DNA of 25,558 bases from Desulfonema limicola (GTDB lineage: Bacteria; Desulfobacterota; Desulfobacteria; Desulfobacterales; Desulfosalsimonadaceae): contig DYLE01000009.1 of NCBI GenBank assembly GCA_020722245.1, positions 1-25,558 of the forward strand, given 5' to 3'. Shown piece by piece: positions 1 through 8,765 of this stretch. The translations under genes and the position numbers were made by a program. Numbering within the stretch: position 1 is the first letter of the stretch; every line of letters begins with the position of its first letter. The notes under the pieces were generated by a model. It did not search any database and was not told the DNA's origin. It saw only the letters and a list, made by a program, of their open reading frames with translations.

Positions 1-567
<567 letters not shown>

Positions 568-614
568 ATTTGGATAAAATCAACGTAAGACCCAACTCCA
601 AAACGTCACTATTT

Positions 615-629
615 AGTTTTCAAAGATCA
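615..629 (-). promoter_or_regulatory. boxA-like antitermination site in the rRNA leader
   Basis: The minus strand reads TGATCTTTGAAAACT about 50 bases before the 16S 5' end. This resembles the boxA element of rRNA leaders (TGCTCTTTAACA in E. coli, TTCTTTGAAAACT-type in many bacteria), which is bound by NusB/NusE so that polymerase resists Rho. It follows a hairpin, matching the boxB-boxA order of rRNA operons. The call rests on sequence similarity and position only. Confidence 0.6.
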
Positions 630-633
630 AGGC

Positions 634-656
634 GTTCATTTTATTAAAAAATGAAC
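634..656 (-). repeat. Perfect 9-bp inverted repeat in the rRNA leader (boxB-like hairpin)
   Basis: GTTCATTTT and AAAATGAAC flank a 5-base loop, giving a perfect hairpin four bases upstream of the boxA-like site on the minus strand. Its place matches boxB in rRNA antitermination leaders. It could also be part of a processing stem that pairs with the region after 16S, which cannot be tested because that region is outside the window. Confidence 0.5.
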
Positions 657-696
657 CATTCGGAAAGACTATTCTCGAATGCAGGAACAGTTATAA

Positions 697-725
697 TAAA
701 TATGCTTTCCAATCCTGCCTGTCAA
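697..725 (-). promoter_or_regulatory. Probable rRNA operon promoter
   Basis: On the minus strand a perfect -35 TTGACA (720-725) is followed after 17 bases by TATTTA (697-702) as -10, with AT-rich DNA just upstream as an UP-like element. This predicts a start near 690 and a leader of about 120 bases before 16S. The -35 and spacing are ideal. The -10 is only a fair match, and an overlapping alternative (TATTAT) lies a few bases further on. Confidence 0.6.
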
Positions 726-854
726 CAAAAATTTTAACTTAAAAGAACTTTTTTTTTACAGGTGGAATCAATCCCCCTGCCAGCCAAGAGGCTGCGGTAT
801 GACACGCCGGGCTGGGGCTTGTCAACCTAAAAATTAAAAATTTTTAAATTTTTT
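726..854. other. Intergenic stretch between bioA and the rRNA promoter
   Basis: No gene is visible here. It contains a small hairpin (CAGCC-AAGA-GGCTG, 781-794), a second TTGACA on the minus strand (820-825) with no good -10, and a very AT-rich segment next to the bioA stop. Together with 568-725 it forms the roughly 290-base non-coding gap between bioA and 16S. Confidence 0.6.
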
Positions 855-859
855 TTAGG
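826..859 (-). terminator. Possible AT-rich terminator overlapping the bioA stop codon
   Basis: CCTAAAAA (826-833) and TTTTTAGG (852-859) are complementary and enclose a nearly pure A/T segment that could extend the pairing. The right arm includes the bioA stop codon (855-857). The minus-strand transcript would form a weak hairpin followed by GG rather than a clean U-run, so this is not a classic intrinsic terminator. It is listed because it is the only candidate between the biotin genes and the rRNA operon. Confidence 0.3.
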
Positions 860-2165
860 CCTCCGGAATTTCTTTGATAACTTCTTGAATACATTTATAA
901 ATAGAAATGATCTGATCCTCGGTAATGCAATAAGGAGGAAGGATATACAGCACATTGCCCAGAGGACGAAGCAGAAACCCCCTTTCCAGGAACCGATGCC
1001 GAAGCATCGGCCCAAGATCGCTCAAATAGCCGGGATCGCTGCCTTCCCTGAAGTTGACTGCGGCGATGGTCCCACATACCCGGTGACAGGCCAGCCGAGG
1101 ATGATCCTTAAGCAGGGCCATGCCCCGCTCATGCCATGCCTGCATGCCCATAAACCGCCTCTTTTCCTTCTGAAGCAGATCCAGGGAGGCAAGCCCTGCA
1201 GCACATCCGAGAGGGTTTGCGGTATAGGAATGGCCGTGGTAGAAGGTTTTATAAGGGTCGTCATCATAAAAGGCGTTAAATATCCGCTCCGTACACACGG
1301 TAACCCCCAGGGGCATAAAGCCGCCGGTGATCCCCTTGGACAGGCAAAGGATGTCCGGTGTGGTTTGGGCCTTCTGACAGGCGAAAAAATCCCCGGTTCG
1401 GCCGAATCCCACCATCACCTCATCATAAATAACCGGAATATCAAATTTTTTTAAATGATCGGAAAGAGACCTTAAAAACCGCGGCCGGCACATCCGCATG
1501 CCGCCTGCGCCCTGGACCAGAGGCTCGATGATCAAGGCCGCATATCGCTCCGGGTTACCGGCGAGCAGGCGGTCCAGCGCGGCCAGGGATTTCTCCTCCT
1601 TTTCATCAACCCGAAAATCATCCGCCCAGGTTTGAGGATAGGGCAGAAAATCCACATCAAACAGCAACTCGTCAAAGGCCCGGGTGAACACCGACCGCTG
1701 CCCCACCGACATGGCGCCGACGGTGTCCCCGTGATAGCCGCCTTCAAAGGCGAGAAACCGGGTGCGGCCCTTGATTCCGAGGTTTTTCCAGTACTGAAAC
1801 GCCATCTTCAGGGCCACCTCCACCGAGGTGGATCCGTCGTCCGAATAAAACAGACGGGTAAGCCCGGCGGGCAGCAGGGATAAAAGGCGGCGGGCCAGCT
1901 CCTCCGCCGGTTCATGGGTCAACCCGGCATAGATCACCTGCTCCAGGCTCATGGCCTGATGATAAATGGCCTGGGCGATCTCCGGCCGGCAGTGGCCGTG
2001 GAGGGTGACCCACCAGCTGGAGATGCAGTCCATAAGCCTGCGGCCGTCTGCAAGCTCAAGAAACACCCCGTTTCCCGACCGCACCCGCAGCGCTTCGGGC
2101 CGGGGCTTCAGGGGGGTAAACGGAGGCCAAACCACATAGGGGAATTTCTTCTTATCCTCATTCAT
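855..2165 (-). CDS. bioA: Adenosylmethionine-8-amino-7-oxononanoate aminotransferase (BioA)
   Basis: This PLP enzyme transfers an amino group from S-adenosylmethionine to KAPA to make 7,8-diaminopelargonic acid, the third step of biotin ring assembly, in the cytoplasm. Seen: the BioA hallmark SSWW at 49-52, FYSDDGSTSVEVALK near 106-120, GGYHGDT with Tyr144, the PLP aspartate in YDEV (Asp248), and the Schiff-base lysine in LSKGITGG (Lys277). Trp52 and Tyr144 fall at the same numbers as in E. coli BioA. The chosen ATG overlaps the bioD stop (ATGAATGA), gives 436 residues and starts where family members start. A frame-open ATG at 2192 would add nine residues but lies inside bioD and has no well-spaced ribosome site. 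It is the last gene of the bioF-bioD-bioA run. Confidence 0.96.
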   Translation of the reverse strand: MNEDKKKFPYVVWPPFTPLKPRPEALRVRSGNGVFLELADGRRLMDCISSWWVTLHGHCRPEIAQAIYHQAMSLEQVIYAGLTHEPAEELARRLLSLLPAGLTRLFYSDDGSTSVEVALKMAFQYWKNLGIKGRTRFLAFEGGYHGDTVGAMSVGQRSVFTRAFDELLFDVDFLPYPQTWADDFRVDEKEEKSLAALDRLLAGNPERYAALIIEPLVQGAGGMRMCRPRFLRSLSDHLKKFDIPVIYDEVMVGFGRTGDFFACQKAQTTPDILCLSKGITGGFMPLGVTVCTERIFNAFYDDDPYKTFYHGHSYTANPLGCAAGLASLDLLQKEKRRFMGMQAWHERGMALLKDHPRLACHRVCGTIAAVNFREGSDPGYLSDLGPMLRHRFLERGFLLRPLGNVLYILPPYCITEDQIISIYKCIQEVIKEIPEA

Positions 2166-2802
2166 GGGAAAAATACCGAACAAACGCCTCATGCAGGCCC
2201 CGCGGGGTCATCTCCTTTATCCGATGGAGCTCCCAGACCCTGACGCGGCCGTAGTGCTTCACCGCATCCCGATTGATGTCGTTTTTTGGCCCGTTCATCA
2301 CCACCCCGATCACCTCAAGCCGGTTTCGTCTCAACTGCTCCAGGGAAAGCAGGGTATGGTTGATGGTTCCCAGAGAACTTCGGGCCACCAGCAGCACCGG
2401 AAGCCGGAGCCGAACCATAAGATCCGTCATCAAACGCCGGCGGTTTAACGGCACCATGACCCCTCCGGCCCCCTCCACGATCAGATGCGAAAACCGGCTT
2501 GCCCTTGGAAGACGGATCTTTGACAGGGCAATCCGGACACCGTCCGCCTCAGCAGCGGCATGGGGGGAAAGTGGACGGCTCAATCTGTAAGTTTCCTCAA
2601 AAAAATGGCTGTCCGGCAGCCCGGTGGCCTTTCGAACCCAGTCGGTATCGATTTCGGCAAGGCCGCTCTGAATCGGCTTCCAGTAGGCCGCCTTCAAACC
2701 TACGGCTAAGACAGCGCAGACAACCGTTTTTCCCACGCCGGTGTCGGTCCCGGTGACAAAAAACCTTTCAGGAAACCCCGGCCGCATCAGCTTTTTCTCC
2801 AT
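2158..2802 (-). CDS. bioD: Dethiobiotin synthetase (BioD)
   Basis: This enzyme closes the ureido ring of biotin: 7,8-diaminopelargonate + CO2 + ATP gives dethiobiotin. Seen: the P-loop GTDTGVGKT at residues 18-26, the substrate lysine in YWKPIQSG (Lys42), and VEGAGGVMVPL at 109-119 with the Mg-binding glutamate. The length of 214 residues is normal. The start overlaps the end of bioF by 16 bases and the stop overlaps the start of bioA by 8 bases, so the three genes are almost certainly co-transcribed and translationally coupled. Confidence 0.96.
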   Translation of the reverse strand: MEKKLMRPGFPERFFVTGTDTGVGKTVVCAVLAVGLKAAYWKPIQSGLAEIDTDWVRKATGLPDSHFFEETYRLSRPLSPHAAAEADGVRIALSKIRLPRASRFSHLIVEGAGGVMVPLNRRRLMTDLMVRLRLPVLLVARSSLGTINHTLLSLEQLRRNRLEVIGVVMNGPKNDINRDAVKHYGRVRVWELHRIKEMTPRGLHEAFVRYFSHE

Positions 2803-3956
2803 TTGCGAAACGCATGGATCAGCTGGTCAATATGGGAGCGCTCATGCAGGGCGGAAAGCGAAATGCGTATTCGGGACCCGTCTTCAGGCACCGCAGGAGG
2901 TCGAATGGGAACCGCCAGGATGCCGTTTTGCTCCAGCCAGCCTGAAAAAGCAAGGGCATCCGACTCATTTCCGATGATCACCGGAATGATCTGGGTGGAT
3001 GAGCTGCCCGTATTCCATCCCATCTGGTTTAATTCCCGGCGAAGAGTCGAGGCATTGCCGGCCAAGACCTTCCGCTGTTCATCCATGGAAGGAATCAAAT
3101 CCAGCGCGGCATCGATGGCGCCGACCACCGGCGGCGGCAGGGCGGTGGAATAGATGAACCCGGCGCAGCGGTTCACCATGTACTCCTTGAGCCTTTGACT
3201 GCATGCCAGGTAGGCGCCAAAAGAACCGCCGCCCTTTCCAAAGGTGCCCATGACCATATCCACGCGACGGCCGCAGGTCAATCCCATGCCGCGCGCCCCC
3301 AGAACCCCGGTGGCATGCGCATCATCGATGATCAAAAATCCCTCATAACGGTCCGCCAAAGCTTCCAAGGACTCCAGATCACAGATATCCCCCTCCATGC
3401 TGAACACCGATTCGGAAACGATCAAAACCCTGGAAAACCCCTTATTCCGATGCACGGCCAGCAGCTGTTCCAGGTGGTTCATGTCATTGTGGCGATAGAC
3501 CACGACGGTGCAGCCGGCGAGCCGGCAGCCCTGGATCAGGCTGGCGTGGTTGAATTGGTCCGAAAAGATGACGGCGTTTCGATCCGCCAGGGCGGGGATC
3601 AAGGTCAGGTTGGCCTGGAACCCGGAGGAAAGAAGCAGGGTCGCCTCCACCTGCTTTAAACCGGCCAGCTTCTCCTCCACCCGGTCAAAACATTCATAGT
3701 TCCCACAAACCAGGCGGGATGCGGTGAACCCGGCGCCGTAGCTTTGAAGGTAGGCCGCGGCACGCTCCAGAACAACCGGATGCCGGGAAAGCCCCAGGTA
3801 ATCATTGGAACAGAAGTTGATCAGCCGGCGGCCGCCGGCACGCACCTCGACGCCGGTACCAGGAGCAAGGCTTCGCAGCCGCCGCAGCCGGTTTTGAGCC
3901 TGCCGGCGGCGGAGCGCTTCCTCCACGAATTCATATGTAGCGCTGTTCTTTCCCAC
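2787..3956 (-). CDS. bioF: 8-amino-7-oxononanoate synthase (BioF)
   Basis: This PLP enzyme condenses pimeloyl-ACP (or pimeloyl-CoA) with alanine to give KAPA, the first committed step of biotin ring assembly. Seen: FCSNDYLGLSRHP near 48-60, FNHASL with the ring-stacking histidine (137), IDDAHATGVLG (Asp211/His214), and the PLP lysine in GTFGKGGGSFGAY (Lys241). The start is uncertain. An ATG at 4022 would overlap the upstream aminotransferase by about 50 bases and add a non-family N-terminus. GTG at 3956, 14 bases after the upstream stop, gives 389 residues, close to the usual 385-390. TTG at 3959 is also possible. None has a clear ribosome site, suggesting coupling. The related glycine C-acetyltransferase is excluded mainly by the bioD and bioA neighbours. 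Confidence 0.93.
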   Translation of the reverse strand: MGKNSATYEFVEEALRRRQAQNRLRRLRSLAPGTGVEVRAGGRRLINFCSNDYLGLSRHPVVLERAAAYLQSYGAGFTASRLVCGNYECFDRVEEKLAGLKQVEATLLLSSGFQANLTLIPALADRNAVIFSDQFNHASLIQGCRLAGCTVVVYRHNDMNHLEQLLAVHRNKGFSRVLIVSESVFSMEGDICDLESLEALADRYEGFLIIDDAHATGVLGARGMGLTCGRRVDMVMGTFGKGGGSFGAYLACSQRLKEYMVNRCAGFIYSTALPPPVVGAIDAALDLIPSMDEQRKVLAGNASTLRRELNQMGWNTGSSSTQIIPVIIGNESDALAFSGWLEQNGILAVPIRPPAVPEDGSRIRISLSALHERSHIDQLIHAFRKWRKS

Positions 3957-3970
3957 CAAAGCTGTCAGGA

Positions 3971-5104
3971 TCAGGCATAAAATTCTTTGATCGAGCGGAC
4001 CACATAGCTCTGCTGTTCGCATGTGAGTTCAGGAAACACCGGAAGCGCGAGGGTATGCCCGGCGGCATGCTCGGACACCGGAAAATCCCCGGCCTGGTAA
4101 CCCAGGTCCGCGAAACACTCCTGAAGGTGCAGCGGCACCGGGTAGTAGATTTCAGTGCCCACGCCTTTTTCCGATAAATACCGCCTCAGTTCATCCCGGC
4201 GGTCGGGCAGCTCAATGACGAACTGATTGTAGATATGGCGGGTTTGTTTTTCCACGGGCAATCGAATGATTCCCGCAAGCCCGGCTTCCTCAAACAGCCG
4301 ACGGTAGGTTTGCGCATTCTTCTGCCGGGCGGCGGTCCACTGATCGAGGTATTTGAGTTTAACGGACACAATGGCGGCCTGAAGGGCGTCGAGCCGAAAA
4401 TTGCCGCCGATGTAACGGTGGTAGTACTTGGGATCGGAACCGTGCACCCGGAGTATTTTCAGCCTGTCATAAAGCGCCTGGGAATTGGTGGTGATGATGC
4501 CGCCGTCGCCGAAACCGCCCAGGTTCTTTGAAGGAAAAAAGGAAAAGCAGCCGAAATCCCCCATGGATCCGGCGCGCCTTTTTTGATACTCGGAGCCGAT
4601 GGCCTGGGCCGCATCCTCGATCACCATCAGGTTGTTTTCTCGAGCGATGTTGAGCACCGGATCCATATCCGCGCATTGACCATAGAGATGCACCGGAATA
4701 ACCGCTTTCAAGGTCCTGCGCATGGCGACCGGCATCTTCTTGATCACCGTCTCGATCCTGTCCGGAGAGATATTATAGGTATCCGGTTCAATGTCTGCAA
4801 AAACCGGAATGGCCCCCAGCCGGCTGACCGCTCCGGCGGTGGCGAAAAAGGTATAGGGGGGGACGATGACCCGGTCGCCGCTTTCGATCTCCCCGGCCAT
4901 CAGGGAGAGCATCAGGGCGTCCGAACCGGATGAAACGCCCACAGCGTATCGGGTCGAACAGTATGCTGAAATTTCCTTTTCGAGTGCTTCCACATGAGGG
5001 CCGAGGATAAAGGACTGACTCTCATATATTTCCCGGGTCACTCGAAGGCATTCCTCTTTGATCGTCTGGTACTGGGCTTTGAGGTCAAGCAAGGGGACCT
5101 GCAT
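3971..5104 (-). CDS. DegT/DnrJ/EryC1/StrS family PLP aminotransferase
   Basis: Members of this family aminate keto-sugars on nucleotide carriers, using glutamate as donor, for surface polysaccharides or secondary metabolites. Seen: N-terminal VPLLDLKAQY, SSGSDALMLSL near 58-68, VPPYTFFATAGA, the PLP aspartate in VIEDAAQAIG (Asp164), and the Schiff-base lysine in FFPSKNLGGFGDGG (Lys193). The length of 377 residues is normal. ATG at 5104 is chosen because AGGTGAG lies at correct spacing and the protein then begins MQVPLLDL as in relatives; a GTG at 5113 overlaps the dnaE stop (GTGA) and would add three residues. It sits between dnaE and bioF with no other sugar gene nearby, so its substrate is unknown. 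A link to biotin synthesis is possible only by position. Confidence 0.92.
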   Translation of the reverse strand: MQVPLLDLKAQYQTIKEECLRVTREIYESQSFILGPHVEALEKEISAYCSTRYAVGVSSGSDALMLSLMAGEIESGDRVIVPPYTFFATAGAVSRLGAIPVFADIEPDTYNISPDRIETVIKKMPVAMRRTLKAVIPVHLYGQCADMDPVLNIARENNLMVIEDAAQAIGSEYQKRRAGSMGDFGCFSFFPSKNLGGFGDGGIITTNSQALYDRLKILRVHGSDPKYYHRYIGGNFRLDALQAAIVSVKLKYLDQWTAARQKNAQTYRRLFEEAGLAGIIRLPVEKQTRHIYNQFVIELPDRRDELRRYLSEKGVGTEIYYPVPLHLQECFADLGYQAGDFPVSEHAAGHTLALPVFPELTCEQQSYVVRSIKEFYA

Positions 5105-5109
5105 ATCTC

Positions 5110-8100
5110 TCACCTTTTATTTGATGTCCCGGTCTTTTTGTTGGACGATTTTCCCCGGGCAACCTTTTTCCCCCTGAAGTTCTGCACCGGAAGGGATGAG
5201 GCCACGGGCAGACACAGGGTCTTTACCGCTGAATACCCCAGCAGCCGATCGATCTCCCGCCTCAAGGCCACCCCGGCCTTAAGCTTCATCTGTTCGGGCA
5301 GTTCCATGACGGTCTCGGTCTTTTGAGGGATCACCAGATGAAGAAACCCCTTGCAGTTTCCAGGGTATGATTTTAGAATTCCATACAACCTTTCAAGCTC
5401 TGCGGCAGTTGTTCTTTCCGAATCCACCGTGATATGCATGCTGGCGGTCCAGGTCTCCTCCGCCCTCTCTATGGGAATGACGATGTCTGCGATAATCTTT
5501 GCGGTTTTTTCGTTTTTCTGCACCCTTCCCTGAACAATCACCGGCGTATCATTGGTAATAATGTCCCGGGCGATAGAATAAACCGAAGCAAAGACCGTCA
5601 CCTCCACCGAACCGCCGGCATCCTCCAGATCCACAAAAACCATAGGATTGCCGCTTTTGTCGGTGATCCCCTTGACGTTGCGGATGATACCGCCGATACG
5701 AACGATCGCGTCATCCTTTACGCCGTCTCCGTTTACAGCAAGGGTATCGATGCCGGAGTATTTCTCCAGCAGATCCTGATACACTTCCAGGGGATGACCG
5801 GTGAGATAAAAGCCGAGCACCTCCTTTTCCATATCCAGTTTTTGTTTTTCTTTCCATTCCGGAATCTCCGGCAGGACCGGAGGATTGATGGGAGGGCTTC
5901 CCGCCCCGGTACCGAACAGCTGCATCTGGGGGTCTTTTGCCTCTTTCTGAACCTTCTGTCCATAATCTAAAGCGTCTTCCACCGCGGCCATCATCTGGGA
6001 GCGCTTATGCCCGGTTCCGTCAAACGCCCCGCACTGGATCAGGCTCTCGACGACCCGCTTGTTCACCTTATGAAGATCGACCCGCTGACAGAAATCAAAC
6101 AAGGAGAGGAATTTGCCTTCCCGTCGGGCCTCAAGGATCGCATCAATCGCCGCCTCGCCGACATTTTTGACCGCGGCCAGTCCGAACCGTATTCTGGAGC
6201 CGTTGACCGTGAAGCCCTTGTCGCTCTCGTTGATATCCGGCGGGATCACCGGTATATTCTGATGGCGGCATTCGGCGATATGTTTCACCACATTGTCCGA
6301 TGAACCCATTTCGCTGGTCAGCAGGGCGGCCATAAACTCCACGGGAAAATGCGCCTTCAGGTAGGCGGTCTGATACGCGATCATGGCATAGGCCGCGCTG
6401 TGCGATTTGTTAAACCCGTATCCGCCGAAGGTCTCCATCATATCAAAAACCTGGTGGGCCTTGTCCTCCGGGATGTTGTTTTTCATGGCCCCTTTGACAA
6501 AACGCTCCCGGTGCTCCGCCATGACGCCGGCGTTCTTCTTGCCCATGGCGCTTCTTAGAATATCCGCTTCGGCCATGCTGTAGTCGGCCAGAAGGCTGGC
6601 GATCTTCATGACCTGCTCCTGGTAGAGAACCACCCCATAGGTGTCATTTAAAATCGGCTCCAGCTCATTCACCAGGTAGGTCACCGCTTTTCTGCCGTGT
6701 TTGCGGTCCACATAATCATCCATCATACCGCTTCCCTTGGGGCCCGGCCGATAAAGGGCGACCAGAGCGGTGACGTCGGCGAAATTTTCAGGTTTCAGGC
6801 GGGTGACCAGGTCCTTCATGCCGGCGCTTTCAAGCTGAAACACACCGGTCGTATCCCCAGAAGACAGGAGCCGGTAGGTGGCTGAATCCGACAGATCCAG
6901 GTCGTCAAGATCCGGCGGGGTCTTTCCCTGAGCCGCGATGATGGCAAGGGTGTCCGCCATGATGGTCAGGTTCCGAAGCCCCAGCAGATCAAACTTCACC
7001 AGCCCGATTTTCTGAACCTGGTGCATATCGAACTGGGTCAGCACCTCCCCCCGCTTTCCCCGATAGAGCGGCAGGTACGAGACCAGGGGTTTATCGCCGA
7101 TCACCACGCCGGCCGCGTGGGTCGACGCATGCCGGCTCAGGCCTTCCAGCACCCGGGAGACTTGGATAAGCTCGGCGATTTTTCCATTCTCCGCGACCTT
7201 CTCTTTCAGACGGGGCTCTTTTTCCAGGGCCTCATCCAGGGTGATATGAAGGCTGTCCGGAACCAGCTTGGCAATGGCATCCACATCCCGCAGGGGGATG
7301 TCCAGGGCGCGCCCCACATCCCGGATCACCCCCCTGGCCTTCATGGTTCCGAAGGTGATGATCTGGGAAACATACTCCGGTCCGCCGTAGCGGTTCACCA
7401 CATAATGGTAAACCTCCTCCCGGCCGTTGACGCAGATGTCCACATCGATATCCGGCATGGTGGTGCGCTCGGGGTTGAGAAACCGTTCAAACAGCAGCCC
7501 GTGCGCGATGGGGTCGATATTCGTAATCCCTAAAGAATACGCCACCAGGCTTCCGGCGGCGGAGCCCCGGCCGGGTCCCACAGGGATTTTCCTCTCTTTC
7601 GCGTACCCGATAAAATCCGCCACAATCAGGAAATAGCCTGAAAACCCCATTTTATGAATCACAGAGATCTCATACTCGATCCGTTCTTTGTATACCGCTT
7701 CATCAAAATTTGAATTCCTCCGCCGGATCTGTTCAAGCCTTTTTGCAAACCCCTGACGGACCCGGTCTTCAAACATCTGTTTTTCGGAAGCGGAGGTGCT
7801 GTCCCCGAACCTGGGAAAATGCAGGGGATGAAAATCAAACTCCACATGACAGCGTTTTGCGATGGCCAGGGTATTTTCAATCGCGCCCGGATACCCGCTG
7901 AACGCAGATACCATTTCCTCGGCCGATTTCAGGTAGAGCTCCCGGGTGCTGAACCTCAACCGGTTGGCGTCATGAAGGGTCTTGCCGGTCTGGATACACA
8001 GCAGAACATCATGGGCCTTGGCGTCCTCCTTGTTCAAGTAGTGGCAATCGTTGGTCGCTACAAGCGGTATGGAGAGCCTGCGGCTCATGTCCAGAATCGC

Positions 8101-8676
8101 CTGGTTGACCCCTTCCTGTTCGACAATCCCGTTGCTCTGCACCTCAAGAAAAAAATTGCCTTCCCCGAATAAATCGACAAAAAAACGGGCGGCGGTCTCC
8201 GCCTCCTTAATCCTTCCCGACATGAGCAGACCGGGAATTTCACCCTTGAGGCAGGCGGAGAGCCCGATCAGACCCTTATGGTGCGCTTTGAGCACTTCCT
8301 TGTCGATCCGCGGGGTGTAGTAAAACCCTTCCAGACTGGCGATGGTGGCCAGGCGGCAGAGGTTGTGATATCCTTCCTCATTTTCCGCAAGCAGCACCAG
8401 GTGGGAAACCCCTTTGTGATCCATGGGTGTCTTGTCATGAATCGTCCGGGGGGCGACATAGCACTCGCATCCGATGATCGGTTTGATTCCGGACGCCATT
8501 GCTTTTTCATAAAAATGGATCGTGCCGAACATGGTGCCATGATCGGTGATGGCCACAGCCGGCATGCCGAACTCCGCCACCCGCGCCAAAAGGGAATCCA
8601 GCCGGATAGCGCCGTCCAGCAGGCTGTATTCGGTATGCACGTGAAGATGAACAAACTGATTGATGTTTTCGGACAT
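5110..8676 (-). CDS. dnaE: DNA polymerase III subunit alpha (DnaE)
   Basis: This is the replicative polymerase catalytic subunit. Seen in order: an N-terminal PHP domain starting HLHVHTEYSLLDG (10-22) with ITDHG, GCECYV and NDCHYL blocks; the palm with GPGRGSAAGSLVAY (368-380) and the catalytic aspartates in PDIDVD (Asp409, Asp411) and KFDLLGL (Asp563); PGPKGSGMMDDYVDRKHG; GFNKSHSAAYA; and a C-terminal OB fold (VRIGGIIRNVKGITDKSG). The ATG at 8676 gives 1188 residues and begins at the conserved MSENINQFVHLHVH; the reading frame is open 72 codons further upstream into guaB, but that extension has no family match. It follows guaB by 89 bases, and its stop overlaps the next gene's possible GTG. 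Confidence 0.97.
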   Translation of the reverse strand: MSENINQFVHLHVHTEYSLLDGAIRLDSLLARVAEFGMPAVAITDHGTMFGTIHFYEKAMASGIKPIIGCECYVAPRTIHDKTPMDHKGVSHLVLLAENEEGYHNLCRLATIASLEGFYYTPRIDKEVLKAHHKGLIGLSACLKGEIPGLLMSGRIKEAETAARFFVDLFGEGNFFLEVQSNGIVEQEGVNQAILDMSRRLSIPLVATNDCHYLNKEDAKAHDVLLCIQTGKTLHDANRLRFSTRELYLKSAEEMVSAFSGYPGAIENTLAIAKRCHVEFDFHPLHFPRFGDSTSASEKQMFEDRVRQGFAKRLEQIRRRNSNFDEAVYKERIEYEISVIHKMGFSGYFLIVADFIGYAKERKIPVGPGRGSAAGSLVAYSLGITNIDPIAHGLLFERFLNPERTTMPDIDVDICVNGREEVYHYVVNRYGGPEYVSQIITFGTMKARGVIRDVGRALDIPLRDVDAIAKLVPDSLHITLDEALEKEPRLKEKVAENGKIAELIQVSRVLEGLSRHASTHAAGVVIGDKPLVSYLPLYRGKRGEVLTQFDMHQVQKIGLVKFDLLGLRNLTIMADTLAIIAAQGKTPPDLDDLDLSDSATYRLLSSGDTTGVFQLESAGMKDLVTRLKPENFADVTALVALYRPGPKGSGMMDDYVDRKHGRKAVTYLVNELEPILNDTYGVVLYQEQVMKIASLLADYSMAEADILRSAMGKKNAGVMAEHRERFVKGAMKNNIPEDKAHQVFDMMETFGGYGFNKSHSAAYAMIAYQTAYLKAHFPVEFMAALLTSEMGSSDNVVKHIAECRHQNIPVIPPDINESDKGFTVNGSRIRFGLAAVKNVGEAAIDAILEARREGKFLSLFDFCQRVDLHKVNKRVVESLIQCGAFDGTGHKRSQMMAAVEDALDYGQKVQKEAKDPQMQLFGTGAGSPPINPPVLPEIPEWKEKQKLDMEKEVLGFYLTGHPLEVYQDLLEKYSGIDTLAVNGDGVKDDAIVRIGGIIRNVKGITDKSGNPMVFVDLEDAGGSVEVTVFASVYSIARDIITNDTPVIVQGRVQKNEKTAKIIADIVIPIERAEETWTASMHITVDSERTTAAELERLYGILKSYPGNCKGFLHLVIPQKTETVMELPEQMKLKAGVALRREIDRLLGYSAVKTLCLPVASSLPVQNFRGKKVARGKSSNKKTGTSNKR

Positions 8677-8765
8677 GAATCGTCTTACCACATGGTGCGG
8701 CATATGGCCGTCGGAAAGGTTAAGGAATGCTGCCCGGGCGCGTCCGAGGACCGGCCGAAACATCC

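Noticed and set aside
797..825. Second TTGACA (820-825) on the minus strand, exactly 100 bases upstream of the rRNA -35, as a tandem rRNA P1 promoter
   Set aside because: At 17 bases the -10 would be TCATAC, a two-of-six match in GC-rich DNA, which is too weak to call.
819..827. TTGTCAACC resembling a half-site of the BirA operator (TTGTAAACC)
   Set aside because: No matching second half at the expected distance, and it lies after bioA rather than before the operon.
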